Positions 25,590 through 35,507 of a stretch of 64,000 nucleotides of DNA are shown here, piece by piece. Position 1 is the stretch's first letter, and each line of letters starts with the position of its first letter. The DNA comes from Saccharicrinis sp963677245 (GTDB taxonomy: Bacteria; Bacteroidota; Bacteroidia; Bacteroidales; Marinilabiliaceae). A program made the position numbers and the translations under genes. The stretch lies in the NCBI GenBank assembly GCA_963677245.1, contig OY781921.1:1984001-2048000 (forward strand), in the 5' to 3' direction. The notes beneath the pieces were generated by a model that worked only from the letters and a program-made list of their open reading frames with translations, made no database searches and was not told where the DNA came from.

Positions 25590-27425
25590 TTATTCTTCCG
25601 GAATGACCATAGGAGGTAATCCTTCTTTTTCTATATCAGAATTGTCGTTGGTGCTTCTTCTAGGCCATAGCTGATCCATATCATCCGGTATAAACTGAAT
25701 TTGATCAAGCCATAAAGTCTGACCCGCATAAGCACTAATTCCAACAAACTTAATTTTATGGGTTCCTGTGGTTTCCACCTCAATAGTTCCGGCAAGCTGA
25801 CCAACCATTGTTTCAGCATCCTTTTTATTGATATAACGATATTCTAAAGAGTCAGCACTTGGTCGGAATGTAAACCATTTTAAACCTCGAAGTTCATTTT
25901 CTTCTTCACTTGACTCTCTGTTTAAAGTAATATTAGTATCAATAATCTGGTACATAACTTCATCGTTATAGTACACAAAGAAGATAGGATTACGTCTACC
26001 ACTACTAGGGTATCTGTTACGACTACAGATCCAAACTTTGTATCTACCTTTAACTAAAATAGGTGTAGTAAATTCAACCCATGGTACCACTTCCGGACGT
26101 AAGTAAATATCCAGATAATCGTTCTTAACCGGTTGGGCACCGTTTAACTGTCCCACCTTATACCAAATCGTACTACCCTCAGGCCATGTAATGCCTTCTA
26201 ATTGTCCTGCTTCCAGTTCAACTGACTGACTGCCATATACACCCGGCATTTTTTTGATTTCAAGCTGGTCAGAAACTTCCCAGTAAACAGGGAATGGCAA
26301 ACGAACTTTAATATTAAAATCTTCTTCAACAATGTGGTAAACTCCATTATTAGTTGAATTATCAGAAGCTTCTCTGTCTATTTTAAAACCTTCTTCAACT
26401 TCTCCATTAAAAATATCTTCATTTACTTTTACATCACCATCAACAGTTCTAATGGTAATTACCTCTAAAGGTGCCATGGTAATGTGAGATTGTGAAGATT
26501 GTAAATCTGCTACGTATTTTAACTGATTATCTAAACAGTGATAAGAAACGTATAAATACAAACTATCTAAAGGATTGGTAGGATCACCTGTGTCACTGTA
26601 TTTATCCTCTAACTCCTCGTAGTTATTGATTCCGGCTGCAGCATAAGCTGAATTCGGAATAACAAATGTTGTAAACCATCTTGGATCTTCATCGCCTTTT
26701 TCTACTCTCAAATTTAAAGTATCGGCCAATCCTGTCGCCTGCATAGCTTCGTAAAAAATACTGAAATCTGGATTCTCACTGATAATTTCAGTAGTTGTTC
26801 TCGTAACCGGATCCAATACACTTTTTACTGAATGAAGTAAACCATTAAGCAACCTTTTATCTTTTAATTCCATGGTTGCATATTTATTTACTTTATAAAC
26901 AGCCTCTCCATCTTCAAAACCAACTCTTGTAGTCAGGTATTGACCATACATGGTAGCAGATTGTAATTTTCCATCAATAAATAATGGTGTTGCTACAGTA
27001 TCCTGAACGGTGTGGTAACGAACTAGGTCAACCAGTTCTTCGGTAGTAAATTCATCTAATGATTTTCCCTTTTCTGTAAAGTAAGCTTCAAAAGCTTCAT
27101 TGGTTGGAGCAAAAACAGTATAAGCTCCGTAAGCTTTCAAAAATGAAATAGTTCCACTCTTTTGTAAAACTTCATAAAAAGTAGAAAACTGATCTCCGTT
27201 CTCCTGTAGGTATTCTCCAATTAACATTTCGTAATTGGTTCGCTCTGTAAATTCTTCCTTTTTACATCCAAATAAAAATACAATACTAATAGTAGTTAAG
27301 CTAAACATGGCCAGCATGATTAACAATCTTACTTTATAGCTTTTAATTTTTGTGTTCACATTGTCCGGATAAGATGATTCTATTGGCATGTCATTTTTAT
27401 TATATTTTTTAAACAACTCTTTCAT
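25590..27425 (-). CDS. two-FAS1-domain lipoprotein
   Basis: The 611-residue product has an unusually long N-terminal extension of about 30 residues, then a hydrophobic stretch ending in LFGC (lipidated Cys54). Starting further in would shorten this but no Met lies close to the hydrophobic core. The first FAS1 domain (about 65-210) has GAYTVFAPTNEAFEAYF and RLLNGLLHSVKSVL. The second (about 215-380) has FSIFYEAMQATGLADTLNLR and NNGVYHIVEEDF. The remaining 230 residues look like a beta-sandwich (YWEVSDQLEIKKMPGVYGS onward, ending in HKIKFVGISAYAGQTLWLDQIQFIP) that resembles carbohydrate-binding or DUF5108-like modules. It is probably a surface protein of the PUL, encoded directly after a susD gene. 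Confidence 0.8.
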   Translation of the reverse strand: MKELFKKYNKNDMPIESSYPDNVNTKIKSYKVRLLIMLAMFSLTTISIVFLFGCKKEEFTERTNYEMLIGEYLQENGDQFSTFYEVLQKSGTISFLKAYGAYTVFAPTNEAFEAYFTEKGKSLDEFTTEELVDLVRYHTVQDTVATPLFIDGKLQSATMYGQYLTTRVGFEDGEAVYKVNKYATMELKDKRLLNGLLHSVKSVLDPVTRTTTEIISENPDFSIFYEAMQATGLADTLNLRVEKGDEDPRWFTTFVIPNSAYAAAGINNYEELEDKYSDTGDPTNPLDSLYLYVSYHCLDNQLKYVADLQSSQSHITMAPLEVITIRTVDGDVKVNEDIFNGEVEEGFKIDREASDNSTNNGVYHIVEEDFNIKVRLPFPVYWEVSDQLEIKKMPGVYGSQSVELEAGQLEGITWPEGSTIWYKVGQLNGAQPVKNDYLDIYLRPEVVPWVEFTTPILVKGRYKVWICSRNRYPSSGRRNPIFFVYYNDEVMYQIIDTNITLNRESSEEENELRGLKWFTFRPSADSLEYRYINKKDAETMVGQLAGTIEVETTGTHKIKFVGISAYAGQTLWLDQIQFIPDDMDQLWPRRSTNDNSDIEKEGLPPMVIPEE

Positions 27426-27478
27426 TGGATTGCATTTTAATCGTTAGTTATTTATGCTCATACATCATACGAAATCCG

Positions 27479-28996
27479 CTAGTTATCATAAAACGGATTT
27501 TGTTCCAGCACCGGATAACCAGCATTAATTTCAACCTGTGGAATAGGGAAATAATGACTTAAAGTATCCTGATATTTACTTAGTATCGCCTCCACCTTGT
27601 TATATGGAGCACTAGACATAACCATTCCTTCAATTAAATCCATACGCTCATAGTTATTTCGCTTGGCATTTCTAAACACGTCCAACCATCTTCTACCTTC
27701 AAACATAAACTCACGTGCTCTTTCATTTACGATATAAGAGATTAATGATCGCGTAGTTAAGAACTCACCTGATCGTACATCCTGAGTATCATCAGAGGCA
27801 TTTGCTCTGGCTCTAACCATGTTGATCAGTCTTAGAGATTCTTCTAAATCTCCTTCCTGAGCTCTAACAGCTAAAGCTTCTGCTTTAAGCAGCAATACAT
27901 CTGCATATCGGTAAATAATAAAGTTGGAAGTTGCATTATCCTGTGATTTTGCTTCATCGCGGTTGTAACCGATATACTTCCAAAGATTGTAGTTTCTACT
28001 TGATCGGAAAGAACCTCTGTCTCCTCTGATATCGGCACTGTCTACCGGCAGATAAATATCTATAGGGAAGTATACCTCCATATTATCTGCATTAGCATAG
28101 TATCTTCTTGATAAATTGAATAAACCGTACAGCGGATTTAAGTTTTGCAGAGAAAACTGTAATTCGAAAATACCCTCAATACTGTTGGTTTCATGAAATA
28201 AGGTGTTTAACCATAAATCACCTCCTGGAACTAAACCATATTTTCCGGAGTTAATCACTTTGTTGGACGCCTCGATACTCTTATCATAGCTCTCCATCCA
28301 CAAATACAAGTCTGCCTGAATAGTATTTACGGTATATCGGGTAATACGACCTTTATTACTTGCCACATCTTCGTATTCTTCAACCGCATACTTTTCTGCC
28401 TCGACTAAATCAGCTTCTATTTGCTTAAATATAGTTACCTGATCACTTTTGGCTACAGTAAGTTCCTGATCGTCACTCAATGTTGCGGAAGTTACCAATG
28501 GTACTTCTCCATAAAAACGAGTAAGGTAGAAATACAATAAAGCTCTAATTGTTAATGCTTCTGCACGATATTCATTTAAATCTTGCGTTGTAAATGAATT
28601 ATCTTCGTCCAATACAGAAGGTGCCTTTTCTAAGAAGTTATTACAGTAGTTAATCGTTCTGTACAGTGCACTATACCTTAATATTCCAAGAGTTGGTAGA
28701 ATATCTCCCTGATTGATATAGGTAAAGTCTGAAACATTATCCGATTTCACCATATCAGCTCTCACTTCTCCCCATTGGAAGAAAATGTAAGGGTGATCAG
28801 AAACCATAGAAGAATAGATTCCCATTGCAGCTGCATGAACTTCTTTTTTTGATTTCCAATATTCCTGAACAATAGTTGTATCCTGAGGTTCAACATACAA
28901 CCAATCTTTACACGAAGGAAATAAGAGTACCGTCAGCATCAATGCTAAAACCCACTTTCCTATCTTATATTTTTTGTTTGTCCTATTTAATTGCAT
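27479..28996 (-). CDS. SusD/RagB-family glycan-binding lipoprotein
   Basis: The 505-residue lipoprotein has a signal ending in LLFPSC (Cys29). SusD hallmarks are the N-terminal DWLYVEPQDTTIVQEYWKSKKEVHAAAMGIYSSMV, the TPR-type YRAEALTIRALLYFYLTRFYGEVPLV, and the C-terminal NERAREFMFEGRRWLDVFRNAKRNN and HYFPIPQVEINAGYPVLEQNP. This is the most canonical SusD in the window. It partners the SusC encoded just upstream (11-nt gap). Together they would bind and import oligosaccharides released from pectin by the lyases. Confidence 0.96.
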   Translation of the reverse strand: MQLNRTNKKYKIGKWVLALMLTVLLFPSCKDWLYVEPQDTTIVQEYWKSKKEVHAAAMGIYSSMVSDHPYIFFQWGEVRADMVKSDNVSDFTYINQGDILPTLGILRYSALYRTINYCNNFLEKAPSVLDEDNSFTTQDLNEYRAEALTIRALLYFYLTRFYGEVPLVTSATLSDDQELTVAKSDQVTIFKQIEADLVEAEKYAVEEYEDVASNKGRITRYTVNTIQADLYLWMESYDKSIEASNKVINSGKYGLVPGGDLWLNTLFHETNSIEGIFELQFSLQNLNPLYGLFNLSRRYYANADNMEVYFPIDIYLPVDSADIRGDRGSFRSSRNYNLWKYIGYNRDEAKSQDNATSNFIIYRYADVLLLKAEALAVRAQEGDLEESLRLINMVRARANASDDTQDVRSGEFLTTRSLISYIVNERAREFMFEGRRWLDVFRNAKRNNYERMDLIEGMVMSSAPYNKVEAILSKYQDTLSHYFPIPQVEINAGYPVLEQNPFYDN

Positions 28997-29007
28997 GGTT
29001 TTCTTTT

Positions 29008-32000
29008 TTAAAAAGTAACGCTAAGTGTACATGTAATATCCCTGGTTCGTGGAGTATTAGAATCATCATACCCTACAGTATAAATGGTACCATCATTGGA
29101 TTTAATTCCAATCTCCGGATCCTGACCGCTATAATTTGTAAATGTGAACAGGTTATTTAATGTAGTAGAGATTCTGGCCTCTTTCATTCCTAACTTTTGT
29201 ATCATCTTGCGAGGGAATCTATAAGACATTGTAATGTATTTTAATCTCATAAATGAACCATCTTCTACAAATCTGTCGGATCCTAACCAGTTGTAACCAT
29301 AATTCAATAAAGCTCTTGGAATATCAGTTTGATCTCCCGCTTTTCTCCAGCGTCTTAAAACTGCTTTTGTTTGATTATCAAAAGAAGACATATTTTCACC
29401 ATACATCTTGGTGCGGTTAATAATATCATTACCTACGCGGAAATAGAAGTAATAGTTAAAAGTGAAATTCTTATAGGTTATACGTTGTCCAAATCCACCA
29501 AAGAACTCAGGACTTGCATCCCCTAATAACACCACATCGGCTGCGTTGATGTTTCCATCGTGGTTAACATCTTCGTACATAGCGTCTCCCAACTCAAATT
29601 CATAATCACTAACACCTCCGTAATCATACATCATATAAATTGGGTTACCATTAGGATCGGTAATTTTATTGTTGTTTACGTCACGTGCTATCAACTGATC
29701 TTCTGTGGTATATACTCCTTTATATCTATAACCATAGAATGATCCGGCCGGGTTATCAATCTGGGCATACCTTTTGTAAACACCATTTCCTGGTGTTTCG
29801 GCAACCACAGTTGAAAAGTCATCAGCCAATTCTCTTAATATATTATAGTTACGAGCGATATTAAAATCGAATCTTACTTTCCAGTCTTTCGTTTTAACTG
29901 GCATGGTTTTAACTTGTAAGTCCCAACCGTAGTTGTCCATTGTACTTACGTTCATCGCAGGAATAGTACTATAACCTGAAGAAGATGGGATTCTTACATT
30001 ATAGGCTAACATATCCTCTGTTCTGGTATTATAAAAATCCACATCAACGTTTATTCGACCAGCAAACATTTCCGTTGAAATACCAACGTTAGTTGATTTA
30101 ATACCTTCCCATTTCAAGTTTTGTAACTGCATATTTCCAGGATATACTCCTGTTGTTCCTAAATAGGCAAAGTCGTAATTTTGATATTTACTAAAGAACA
30201 ATGCATCTGATCGAGGAGGGTTACCGTTCTCTCCATAACTAAAACGGAAACGCATATCATCCAAAAATGTCCATCCATCTAAGAAAGGTTCTCCAGAAAC
30301 ACGCCACGCTGCAGAGACACTAGGGAAGTATCCCCATCTATATTTTTCATCAAATCGAGAGTTACCTTCCTTACGCACACCGGCTGATAAAATATATCTG
30401 TCCAAAAAGCTATAGTGGAACATAGCTAAAGCTCCTAAAGATCTTCTTAAACTAGAAGCTGAACTTGGTCCATAACCACTTACGTTTAATCTACCTGCAC
30501 CCGATGCATCTGGTATAGAAGATGAAATACCGTTTGTATTATATAAATAAGATCCCTCTACAATATTTTCGTTGGTTTGCAGGTTTAAAGTAGCTGTTAC
30601 CTTATGCAAATCATTGAATGTCTTTTGATACGATAACATATTGTTGGTGTAAATGTTAAACGCATCATCATCACGATCTACCATACGGTTAGCATATCTG
30701 CTTGTTGCCGTTACTCCGGTTGCCTCTATAGGAAGCATTTGTTTACGCTTACTGGAGTTTACATCTAATGATAAATCCAAGGTGTATTTTAATCCTTCAA
30801 TAATTTGGTAGGATAGCGAAAACTTAGAAATAATCCTGTCGGTGATTGTTTTTTGCAAGCCCTCATTTGCCATAGCCACAGGATTGTACATATTTGGAAA
30901 TGTTCCCTGCGCATTACTTTCTGGTGAGAAATAGTTACCTGTTAACTCTCCAAAGGCATTATACTCGTATATAGACATATTTGGCATCATGCGATACGCT
31001 GTACTACGAATGCTGGTCGTATTTCGAACAATTCCATTTTCTGTGTAGTTTCCTTCTGTACTACCGTGAGCGTATGCAAAGTCAGCTCTTAAGCGAAGTT
31101 TATCTGAAATAAAATAATCCAGGTTCAAACGAGTAGTTAAACGCTTCAAATCAGTCCCTAAAGTTACCCCTTCCTGATCCTGATAGTTGACAGAGAAACG
31201 ATAGGTTGCTTTATCTCCACCACCATCAATGGCCACATCATGGTTATGGGTAAAACCATTTTTAGAAATGGCTCCCATCCAGTCTGTATTCTGACCGTAA
31301 TTATAATAGTAATAAGGATCTGTAGGTGAGTATAAGAATTCTTTATAAGTGGTTGTATTAATCGGATAATTATACGTATTCATAAAAGATTCAAGCATCA
31401 ATGTAGAATACTCTTCTCCATCTAAAGTAGGAAGTGCTTCCGGCTTTTCGGTAAATGTACCACGATAAGTATAACTAACTCTTGGTGCTCTACCTTTAAC
31501 CCCACGCTTAGTAGAAATCATTAATACCCCATTGGCTGCTTTTGTTCCCCACATAGCTGTTGCAGCCGCATCTTTTAATACCGTAATCTCCTTAATATCA
31601 TTAACCGAAATATTCAGCATTTGTGCATAACCTTCTTCGTTAGCTGTAGCAAAATCGAAATCAGCAGATACTGATGTTTCAAAAGGTACATTATCCACTA
31701 CAATAAGTGGCGCACTGTTCGCTGAAAGCGTACTTACACCGCGAATACGTATAGACATTCCTGCACCCGGATCACCTGAGTTGGCAGCAATATCCACACC
31801 AGCTAAACGACCTTGCAAAGCTTCATCGATTGACGATGCCTGAACATCTTCAAATTCATCTGCCGAAATTTTACCTACGGCAATAGCTAAATCCCTATCG
31901 GCAATATTCATAAAACCGGTAGATGTTTTCTTTTCTGCAAGAACTTCTACGCCTTCAATAGTTACCACATCTTCCATCAGGGTAACTTCGTAAAAGCTTT

Positions 32001-32283
32001 TACCGGTAAGTGGTACCTCTTTATCTTTATAACCAATAAATGTAAATTTTAAGGCACTTACATTTGTTTTTAACTGTAATACAAATTCACCATTTAAGTT
32101 GGTAATGGTTCCTGAAATAATCCTGTTACTCTTATCTAAAGCTATAACATTTACCCCAGGCATTGTTTCCAGATTTAAATCGTCTACAACTTTTCCCGAA
32201 ATGGTATGAGTCTCTTGAGCTCTTACCTGGTTAAAGCATGCCAACGAAAAAATAATCGTGAGTAATATTAATAGTCTGTTCAT
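29008..32283 (-). CDS. SusC/RagA-family TonB-dependent transporter
   Basis: The 1091-residue outer-membrane transporter has a signal peptide (MNRLLILLTIIFSLACFNQVRAQ) and a CarboxypepD_reg-like domain (HTISGKVVDDLNLETMPGVNVIALDKSNR). Its plug has SIDEALQGRLAGVDIAANSG, IRIRGVSTLSANSAPLIVVDN and TVLKDAAATAMWGTKAANGVL, all SusC hallmarks, followed by a barrel of about 850 residues. It imports oligosaccharides using TonB. It lies five nt after the stop of the FAS1 lipoprotein gene and 11 nt before susD, so all three are co-transcribed. It is more canonical than the second SusC of the locus. Confidence 0.97.
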   Translation of the reverse strand: MNRLLILLTIIFSLACFNQVRAQETHTISGKVVDDLNLETMPGVNVIALDKSNRIISGTITNLNGEFVLQLKTNVSALKFTFIGYKDKEVPLTGKSFYEVTLMEDVVTIEGVEVLAEKKTSTGFMNIADRDLAIAVGKISADEFEDVQASSIDEALQGRLAGVDIAANSGDPGAGMSIRIRGVSTLSANSAPLIVVDNVPFETSVSADFDFATANEEGYAQMLNISVNDIKEITVLKDAAATAMWGTKAANGVLMISTKRGVKGRAPRVSYTYRGTFTEKPEALPTLDGEEYSTLMLESFMNTYNYPINTTTYKEFLYSPTDPYYYYNYGQNTDWMGAISKNGFTHNHDVAIDGGGDKATYRFSVNYQDQEGVTLGTDLKRLTTRLNLDYFISDKLRLRADFAYAHGSTEGNYTENGIVRNTTSIRSTAYRMMPNMSIYEYNAFGELTGNYFSPESNAQGTFPNMYNPVAMANEGLQKTITDRIISKFSLSYQIIEGLKYTLDLSLDVNSSKRKQMLPIEATGVTATSRYANRMVDRDDDAFNIYTNNMLSYQKTFNDLHKVTATLNLQTNENIVEGSYLYNTNGISSSIPDASGAGRLNVSGYGPSSASSLRRSLGALAMFHYSFLDRYILSAGVRKEGNSRFDEKYRWGYFPSVSAAWRVSGEPFLDGWTFLDDMRFRFSYGENGNPPRSDALFFSKYQNYDFAYLGTTGVYPGNMQLQNLKWEGIKSTNVGISTEMFAGRINVDVDFYNTRTEDMLAYNVRIPSSSGYSTIPAMNVSTMDNYGWDLQVKTMPVKTKDWKVRFDFNIARNYNILRELADDFSTVVAETPGNGVYKRYAQIDNPAGSFYGYRYKGVYTTEDQLIARDVNNNKITDPNGNPIYMMYDYGGVSDYEFELGDAMYEDVNHDGNINAADVVLLGDASPEFFGGFGQRITYKNFTFNYYFYFRVGNDIINRTKMYGENMSSFDNQTKAVLRRWRKAGDQTDIPRALLNYGYNWLGSDRFVEDGSFMRLKYITMSYRFPRKMIQKLGMKEARISTTLNNLFTFTNYSGQDPEIGIKSNDGTIYTVGYDDSNTPRTRDITCTLSVTF

Positions 32284-32288
32284 GAATA

Positions 32289-34562
32289 CTAGTTTTGTGG
32301 ATAGCGTAAAAAGTTATCTATTTGATGAATAATAGCTCTGTTAGCCAAAACGTTACTACGAGCCACTACTACATTAGCCGTATTAGCCTGAGAATCGGTA
32401 ATTGACATGGTATTTCCATCACCTTCACTTGTAACGGTAACGTATGTTTCGCCATCTGCTGTTTGATACTGTGTAGATGCCACATTGCTGTAATACACAC
32501 TAGGCGCTAGTATTAAGTTTTCTACAATATGGTATTTAATAAAGTTATACACCTGTAATTGCTCTTCCATTGTAAAATCGGCGATGGTAATTTCAGGCAA
32601 ATACCCTTCTGCTATCGCTTGCTGCATAGCTGCATCGTTAGGAACCAGAATAGTATGGTTTTTCGAAATCTTTACATCTGTAATGGCTTTTGTAACCGTA
32701 TTGTATAAATAGCCCTCCATTGAATCTCCCGTATTCGGGTTAGCACTTTGAGCTGATTTCTTCAAATAATCTACAAACAATCCAAAGTTGGCTACATTCT
32801 TTTCTAACTGAACTCCCACATTTTCTGTTGTAAACAGGATTGGTTCAGCAACTGTATAGGATTGACCATTGCTGGCAGTTTCTTCAATAGGACCAATATA
32901 TTGTGGACCTGAGTAGGCACTTTCGTTACCCGATGAAGTAATAAAATAACGGCGTCTGTAATAAGAAATCTTTACATACTCACCATTTTCGAACATACCT
33001 GAACGATAAATACCCGGAACTTCAAAATCAACATCCTTATTTAAAAAGATATGTAAGTTCAATAGTCTTTCTAAAGCAACCAATGCGTTGGTTCCCATTG
33101 GGTTATTCTCTGTAATTGTCCATTCACTCAAACCGTAGTCATATTCAATCCCTGCATCTTTAAACTGATCGTTTGTCAACAGAATCATTTGAATATTAAT
33201 ATCCGGACTACTATTTTTTAATAAGGATTTAATAGTTGGGAATGTATTAATGGCATTAAGCATCACCGCATATTGAGGATCTAAAGCCACATCACCAAAC
33301 ACTGTATAATAAAGGTCAGAACCCTGAACTACGTTAGTTCCATAAAAGTTACCGTTACTACAAATACTTTTTTCAATGATATTATCTTCCGGATCAAAGC
33401 GAGCTACTTCGCCATGAATATTTCTGTACTTTGTAAACTGACTTGGCCACACTGTGTTTTTCCACAAATGCGCATTTATAAAGTCTGCAATCTGATCTGT
33501 GGTCATTTGCTCAATACCTTCGTAATTCTTTAAAAACTTATCTGCAAAAAAAATTTCAATAGCTGCATTGGTTGGTGCAAACATGGTAAAACCATCAATT
33601 TGATCATCATATCGTTCTCCACCACCAGTACCCTTTAAGTAGTTTTCGCAGTTTGGTGAGAAATATGCACTGCCATACCACTTAATAAAAATGTCTTCAT
33701 AGGTTCCAGTAACCTGCTCATTACGTTGAAGAAAATAATCACTTGCTAGGCTATAAGTTCGGATATAAGTATTCAAAATATCTCTAAACATACTATACTC
33801 ATCCTTGTCGGATAAGTATTCCTCAATATTAGGCAAAGGTTTAATTACTTTATCCACCACATGAATCACCCCATTTTCAGCATACAAATCCTTCTCTATA
33901 ACCTGCGCATCTACCACATTAATATCACCAAGAGTAACTTCAGGGTAGAAATAATTATAGTCGTAGTCTGTTAATCCCAAACTCTCCATAAAATTAGTAG
34001 TAAAGTATGGGATGTCTTTAAAGTTATTATCTTCATAATTGATGGATGCACCCACATACTCCTTTGGACCTACTCCATTGGCATCAATTACTTTGATCGC
34101 TCCATATCCTTCGATTTCTTCATCGTATGTCCACTTATAATAAGCGGTTTTACGTTTAAAGGCAATATCTGGCGTTTCCACTTCATCCTCTACAGATTGA
34201 TAATCATCTAATTCAGAAACTGAATAACGATTCTGAACCATGGAATATGCAACAATCTGCTTAGCCAATTCTTCAGGCATTTCATCTATAGATGCAATAT
34301 TTTCACTTGTCAGAAAATTTGCAAAAGCTTCGTCAGTTGGAGCAAACACTGTATAGAATCCGGCTCCACTTAATACAGATGTATAACCTGCTTTATCAAT
34401 ACACTTTAAAAACGATGTGAAGTCACCCTTTTCTTTAAGCTGTTGATAAACGGGCATCTCCAACCATCCGGGTCGGTCGTAATAATCGTTCTTATCCTCA
34501 CAGCCCAAAAGGGTAACTATAATAAGGAGAGAACTTAAATAAAACAATGTGCTTTTTTTCAT
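32289..34562 (-). CDS. multi-FAS1-domain lipoprotein, first gene of the PUL
   Basis: The 757-residue lipoprotein (signal MKKSTLFYLSSLLIIVTLLGC) contains up to four FAS1-like modules. Module 1 (about 35-250) has GDFTSFLKCIDKAGYTSVLSGAGFYTVFAPTDEAFANFL and ends NGVIHVVDKVIKPL. Module 2 (about 255-450) has GFTMFAPTNAAIEIFF. Module 3 (about 450-600) is degenerate (FPTIKSLLKNSSPDINIQMILLTNDQF). Module 4 (about 610-757) has HTILVPNDAAMQQAI and ends NRAIIHQIDNFLRY. FAS1 domains are known adhesion modules; a role in binding glycan or the extracellular matrix on the cell surface is inferred from its place at the head of a SusCD operon. It has its own promoter region of about 500 bp shared with rhaM. 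Confidence 0.85.
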   Translation of the reverse strand: MKKSTLFYLSSLLIIVTLLGCEDKNDYYDRPGWLEMPVYQQLKEKGDFTSFLKCIDKAGYTSVLSGAGFYTVFAPTDEAFANFLTSENIASIDEMPEELAKQIVAYSMVQNRYSVSELDDYQSVEDEVETPDIAFKRKTAYYKWTYDEEIEGYGAIKVIDANGVGPKEYVGASINYEDNNFKDIPYFTTNFMESLGLTDYDYNYFYPEVTLGDINVVDAQVIEKDLYAENGVIHVVDKVIKPLPNIEEYLSDKDEYSMFRDILNTYIRTYSLASDYFLQRNEQVTGTYEDIFIKWYGSAYFSPNCENYLKGTGGGERYDDQIDGFTMFAPTNAAIEIFFADKFLKNYEGIEQMTTDQIADFINAHLWKNTVWPSQFTKYRNIHGEVARFDPEDNIIEKSICSNGNFYGTNVVQGSDLYYTVFGDVALDPQYAVMLNAINTFPTIKSLLKNSSPDINIQMILLTNDQFKDAGIEYDYGLSEWTITENNPMGTNALVALERLLNLHIFLNKDVDFEVPGIYRSGMFENGEYVKISYYRRRYFITSSGNESAYSGPQYIGPIEETASNGQSYTVAEPILFTTENVGVQLEKNVANFGLFVDYLKKSAQSANPNTGDSMEGYLYNTVTKAITDVKISKNHTILVPNDAAMQQAIAEGYLPEITIADFTMEEQLQVYNFIKYHIVENLILAPSVYYSNVASTQYQTADGETYVTVTSEGDGNTMSITDSQANTANVVVARSNVLANRAIIHQIDNFLRYPQN

Positions 34563-35076
34563 ATTTAGAATAATTTCTACTAAAAATTACTTTATCATAG
34601 TAAGCTGTATTTATCATCACCTATAAATTCTAGCTCAGAAAAAACTTCGATGAGCATAAATGTTAATGAGAGTTAACAACTTTGAATTATTCGTAAAAGT
34701 AAAACACAATTATCCACCCCATATGGAGAGGAATACAAAAGCATGTAATTTAGTACCCACCCCCAAACACCCCATTTTTAAAAGGGTTTGCAAGCATGCA
34801 GTCTTCTATTTTTTTTTTGTATTTTTTTTTCAAATGATAATAAAATGTATCAATCATTATTAGTTTTTAACACTTATAGATATCCATAAACAGACAATCC
34901 TCTATGCTTGTGAATCATTTTACAGGTGTTCGATAAGCACAAACATTATCTTGTATAGCTTGAAAATAATCCATTATTAAATAGATATATGAACCATGTC
35001 GAAGCACGGAGCTCTGATCTCCAAAGAAAAAGACCTATTGACAAAGCTCATATAGCAAATAAAAATTAATAAGAGA
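34563..35076. other. 514-bp divergent intergenic region, PUL and rhaM
   Basis: This region separates the first PUL gene (minus) from rhaM (plus) and must hold both promoters. I found no consensus TAnnTTTG box that convinces. It includes an AT-rich stretch with long T-runs near 34809-34830, and an isolated half of the AraR-like palindrome (TCATAGTA at 34595-34602) whose other half is degenerate. Confidence 0.45.
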
Positions 35077-35391
35077 ATGAAAAGATTAGCTTTTAAAATG
35101 TACTTAAATGAAGGTCAGAAAGAAATCTACAAAAAAAGACATAATGAAATATGGCCAGAATTAAAGAAATTATTAAAGGATGCTGGTGTTAGTGAATACT
35201 CCATTTTCCTGGATGAAGAAACAAACATTCTGTTTGCTTTTCAGAAAGTAAGTGGCGATGGAGGTTCTCAGGATTTAGGTCAGACTGAAATAGTGCAAAA
35301 ATGGTGGAAATTTATGGCTGATGTAATGAAAACAAACCCAGATAACTCACCTGTTTCTATTGAGCTGGAAGAAGTATTTTATATGGAATAG
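35077..35391 (+). CDS. rhaM: L-rhamnose mutarotase
   Basis: The 104-residue protein matches the RhaM (YiiL, COG3254) family along its whole length: AFKMYLNEGQKEIYKKRHNEIWPELKKLLKDAGVSEYSIFLDEETNILFAF and WWKFMADVMKTNP. RhaM interconverts alpha and beta anomers of L-rhamnose to speed its use by rhamnose isomerase. It is cytosolic. It is the only plus-strand gene in this part and is divergent from the rhamnogalacturonan PUL, fitting catabolism of the rhamnose released from that backbone. The other rhamnose genes (rhaA, rhaB, rhaD, rhaT) are not in the window. The ATG at 35077 gives the family's usual length, and a strong terminator follows. Confidence 0.92.
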   Translation: MKRLAFKMYLNEGQKEIYKKRHNEIWPELKKLLKDAGVSEYSIFLDEETNILFAFQKVSGDGGSQDLGQTEIVQKWWKFMADVMKTNPDNSPVSIELEEVFYME

Positions 35392-35417
35392 TCCAAATAA
35401 AACAAATGAATTGATTA

Positions 35418-35447
35418 ACGGGATTGAATTTCAATTCCGTTTTTTTT
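35418..35447 (+). terminator. rhaM terminator
   Basis: Stem ACGGGATTGAA / TTCAATTCCGT (35418-35440), with a single wobble pair, is followed by an eight-T run starting at 35440. It lies about 25 nt after the rhaM stop. Confidence 0.85.
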
Positions 35448-35455
35448 GCATAAAA

Positions 35456-35487
35456 AAAGCCGGCCTGTGCAAACACAGACCAGCTTT
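35456..35487 (-). terminator. tkt terminator, end of ara operon
   Basis: On the minus strand AAAGCTGGTCTGTG and CACAGGCCGGCTTT form a 14-pair stem that includes G-U pairs, followed by a T-run. It lies 21 nt after the tkt stop at 35508 and ends the arabinose operon. It is back to back with the rhaM terminator. Confidence 0.85.
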
Positions 35488-35507
35488 CTACTTTAAAACT
35501 AAAAAAA

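Noticed and set aside
34595..34615. Possible AraR site before the first PUL gene
   Set aside because: Only one half (TCATAGTA) resembles the palindrome; the second half is degenerate.
34660..34863. Small plus-strand open frame in the PUL/rhaM intergenic region
   Set aside because: It runs through T-rich DNA with no recognisable protein features and no promoter or start context.
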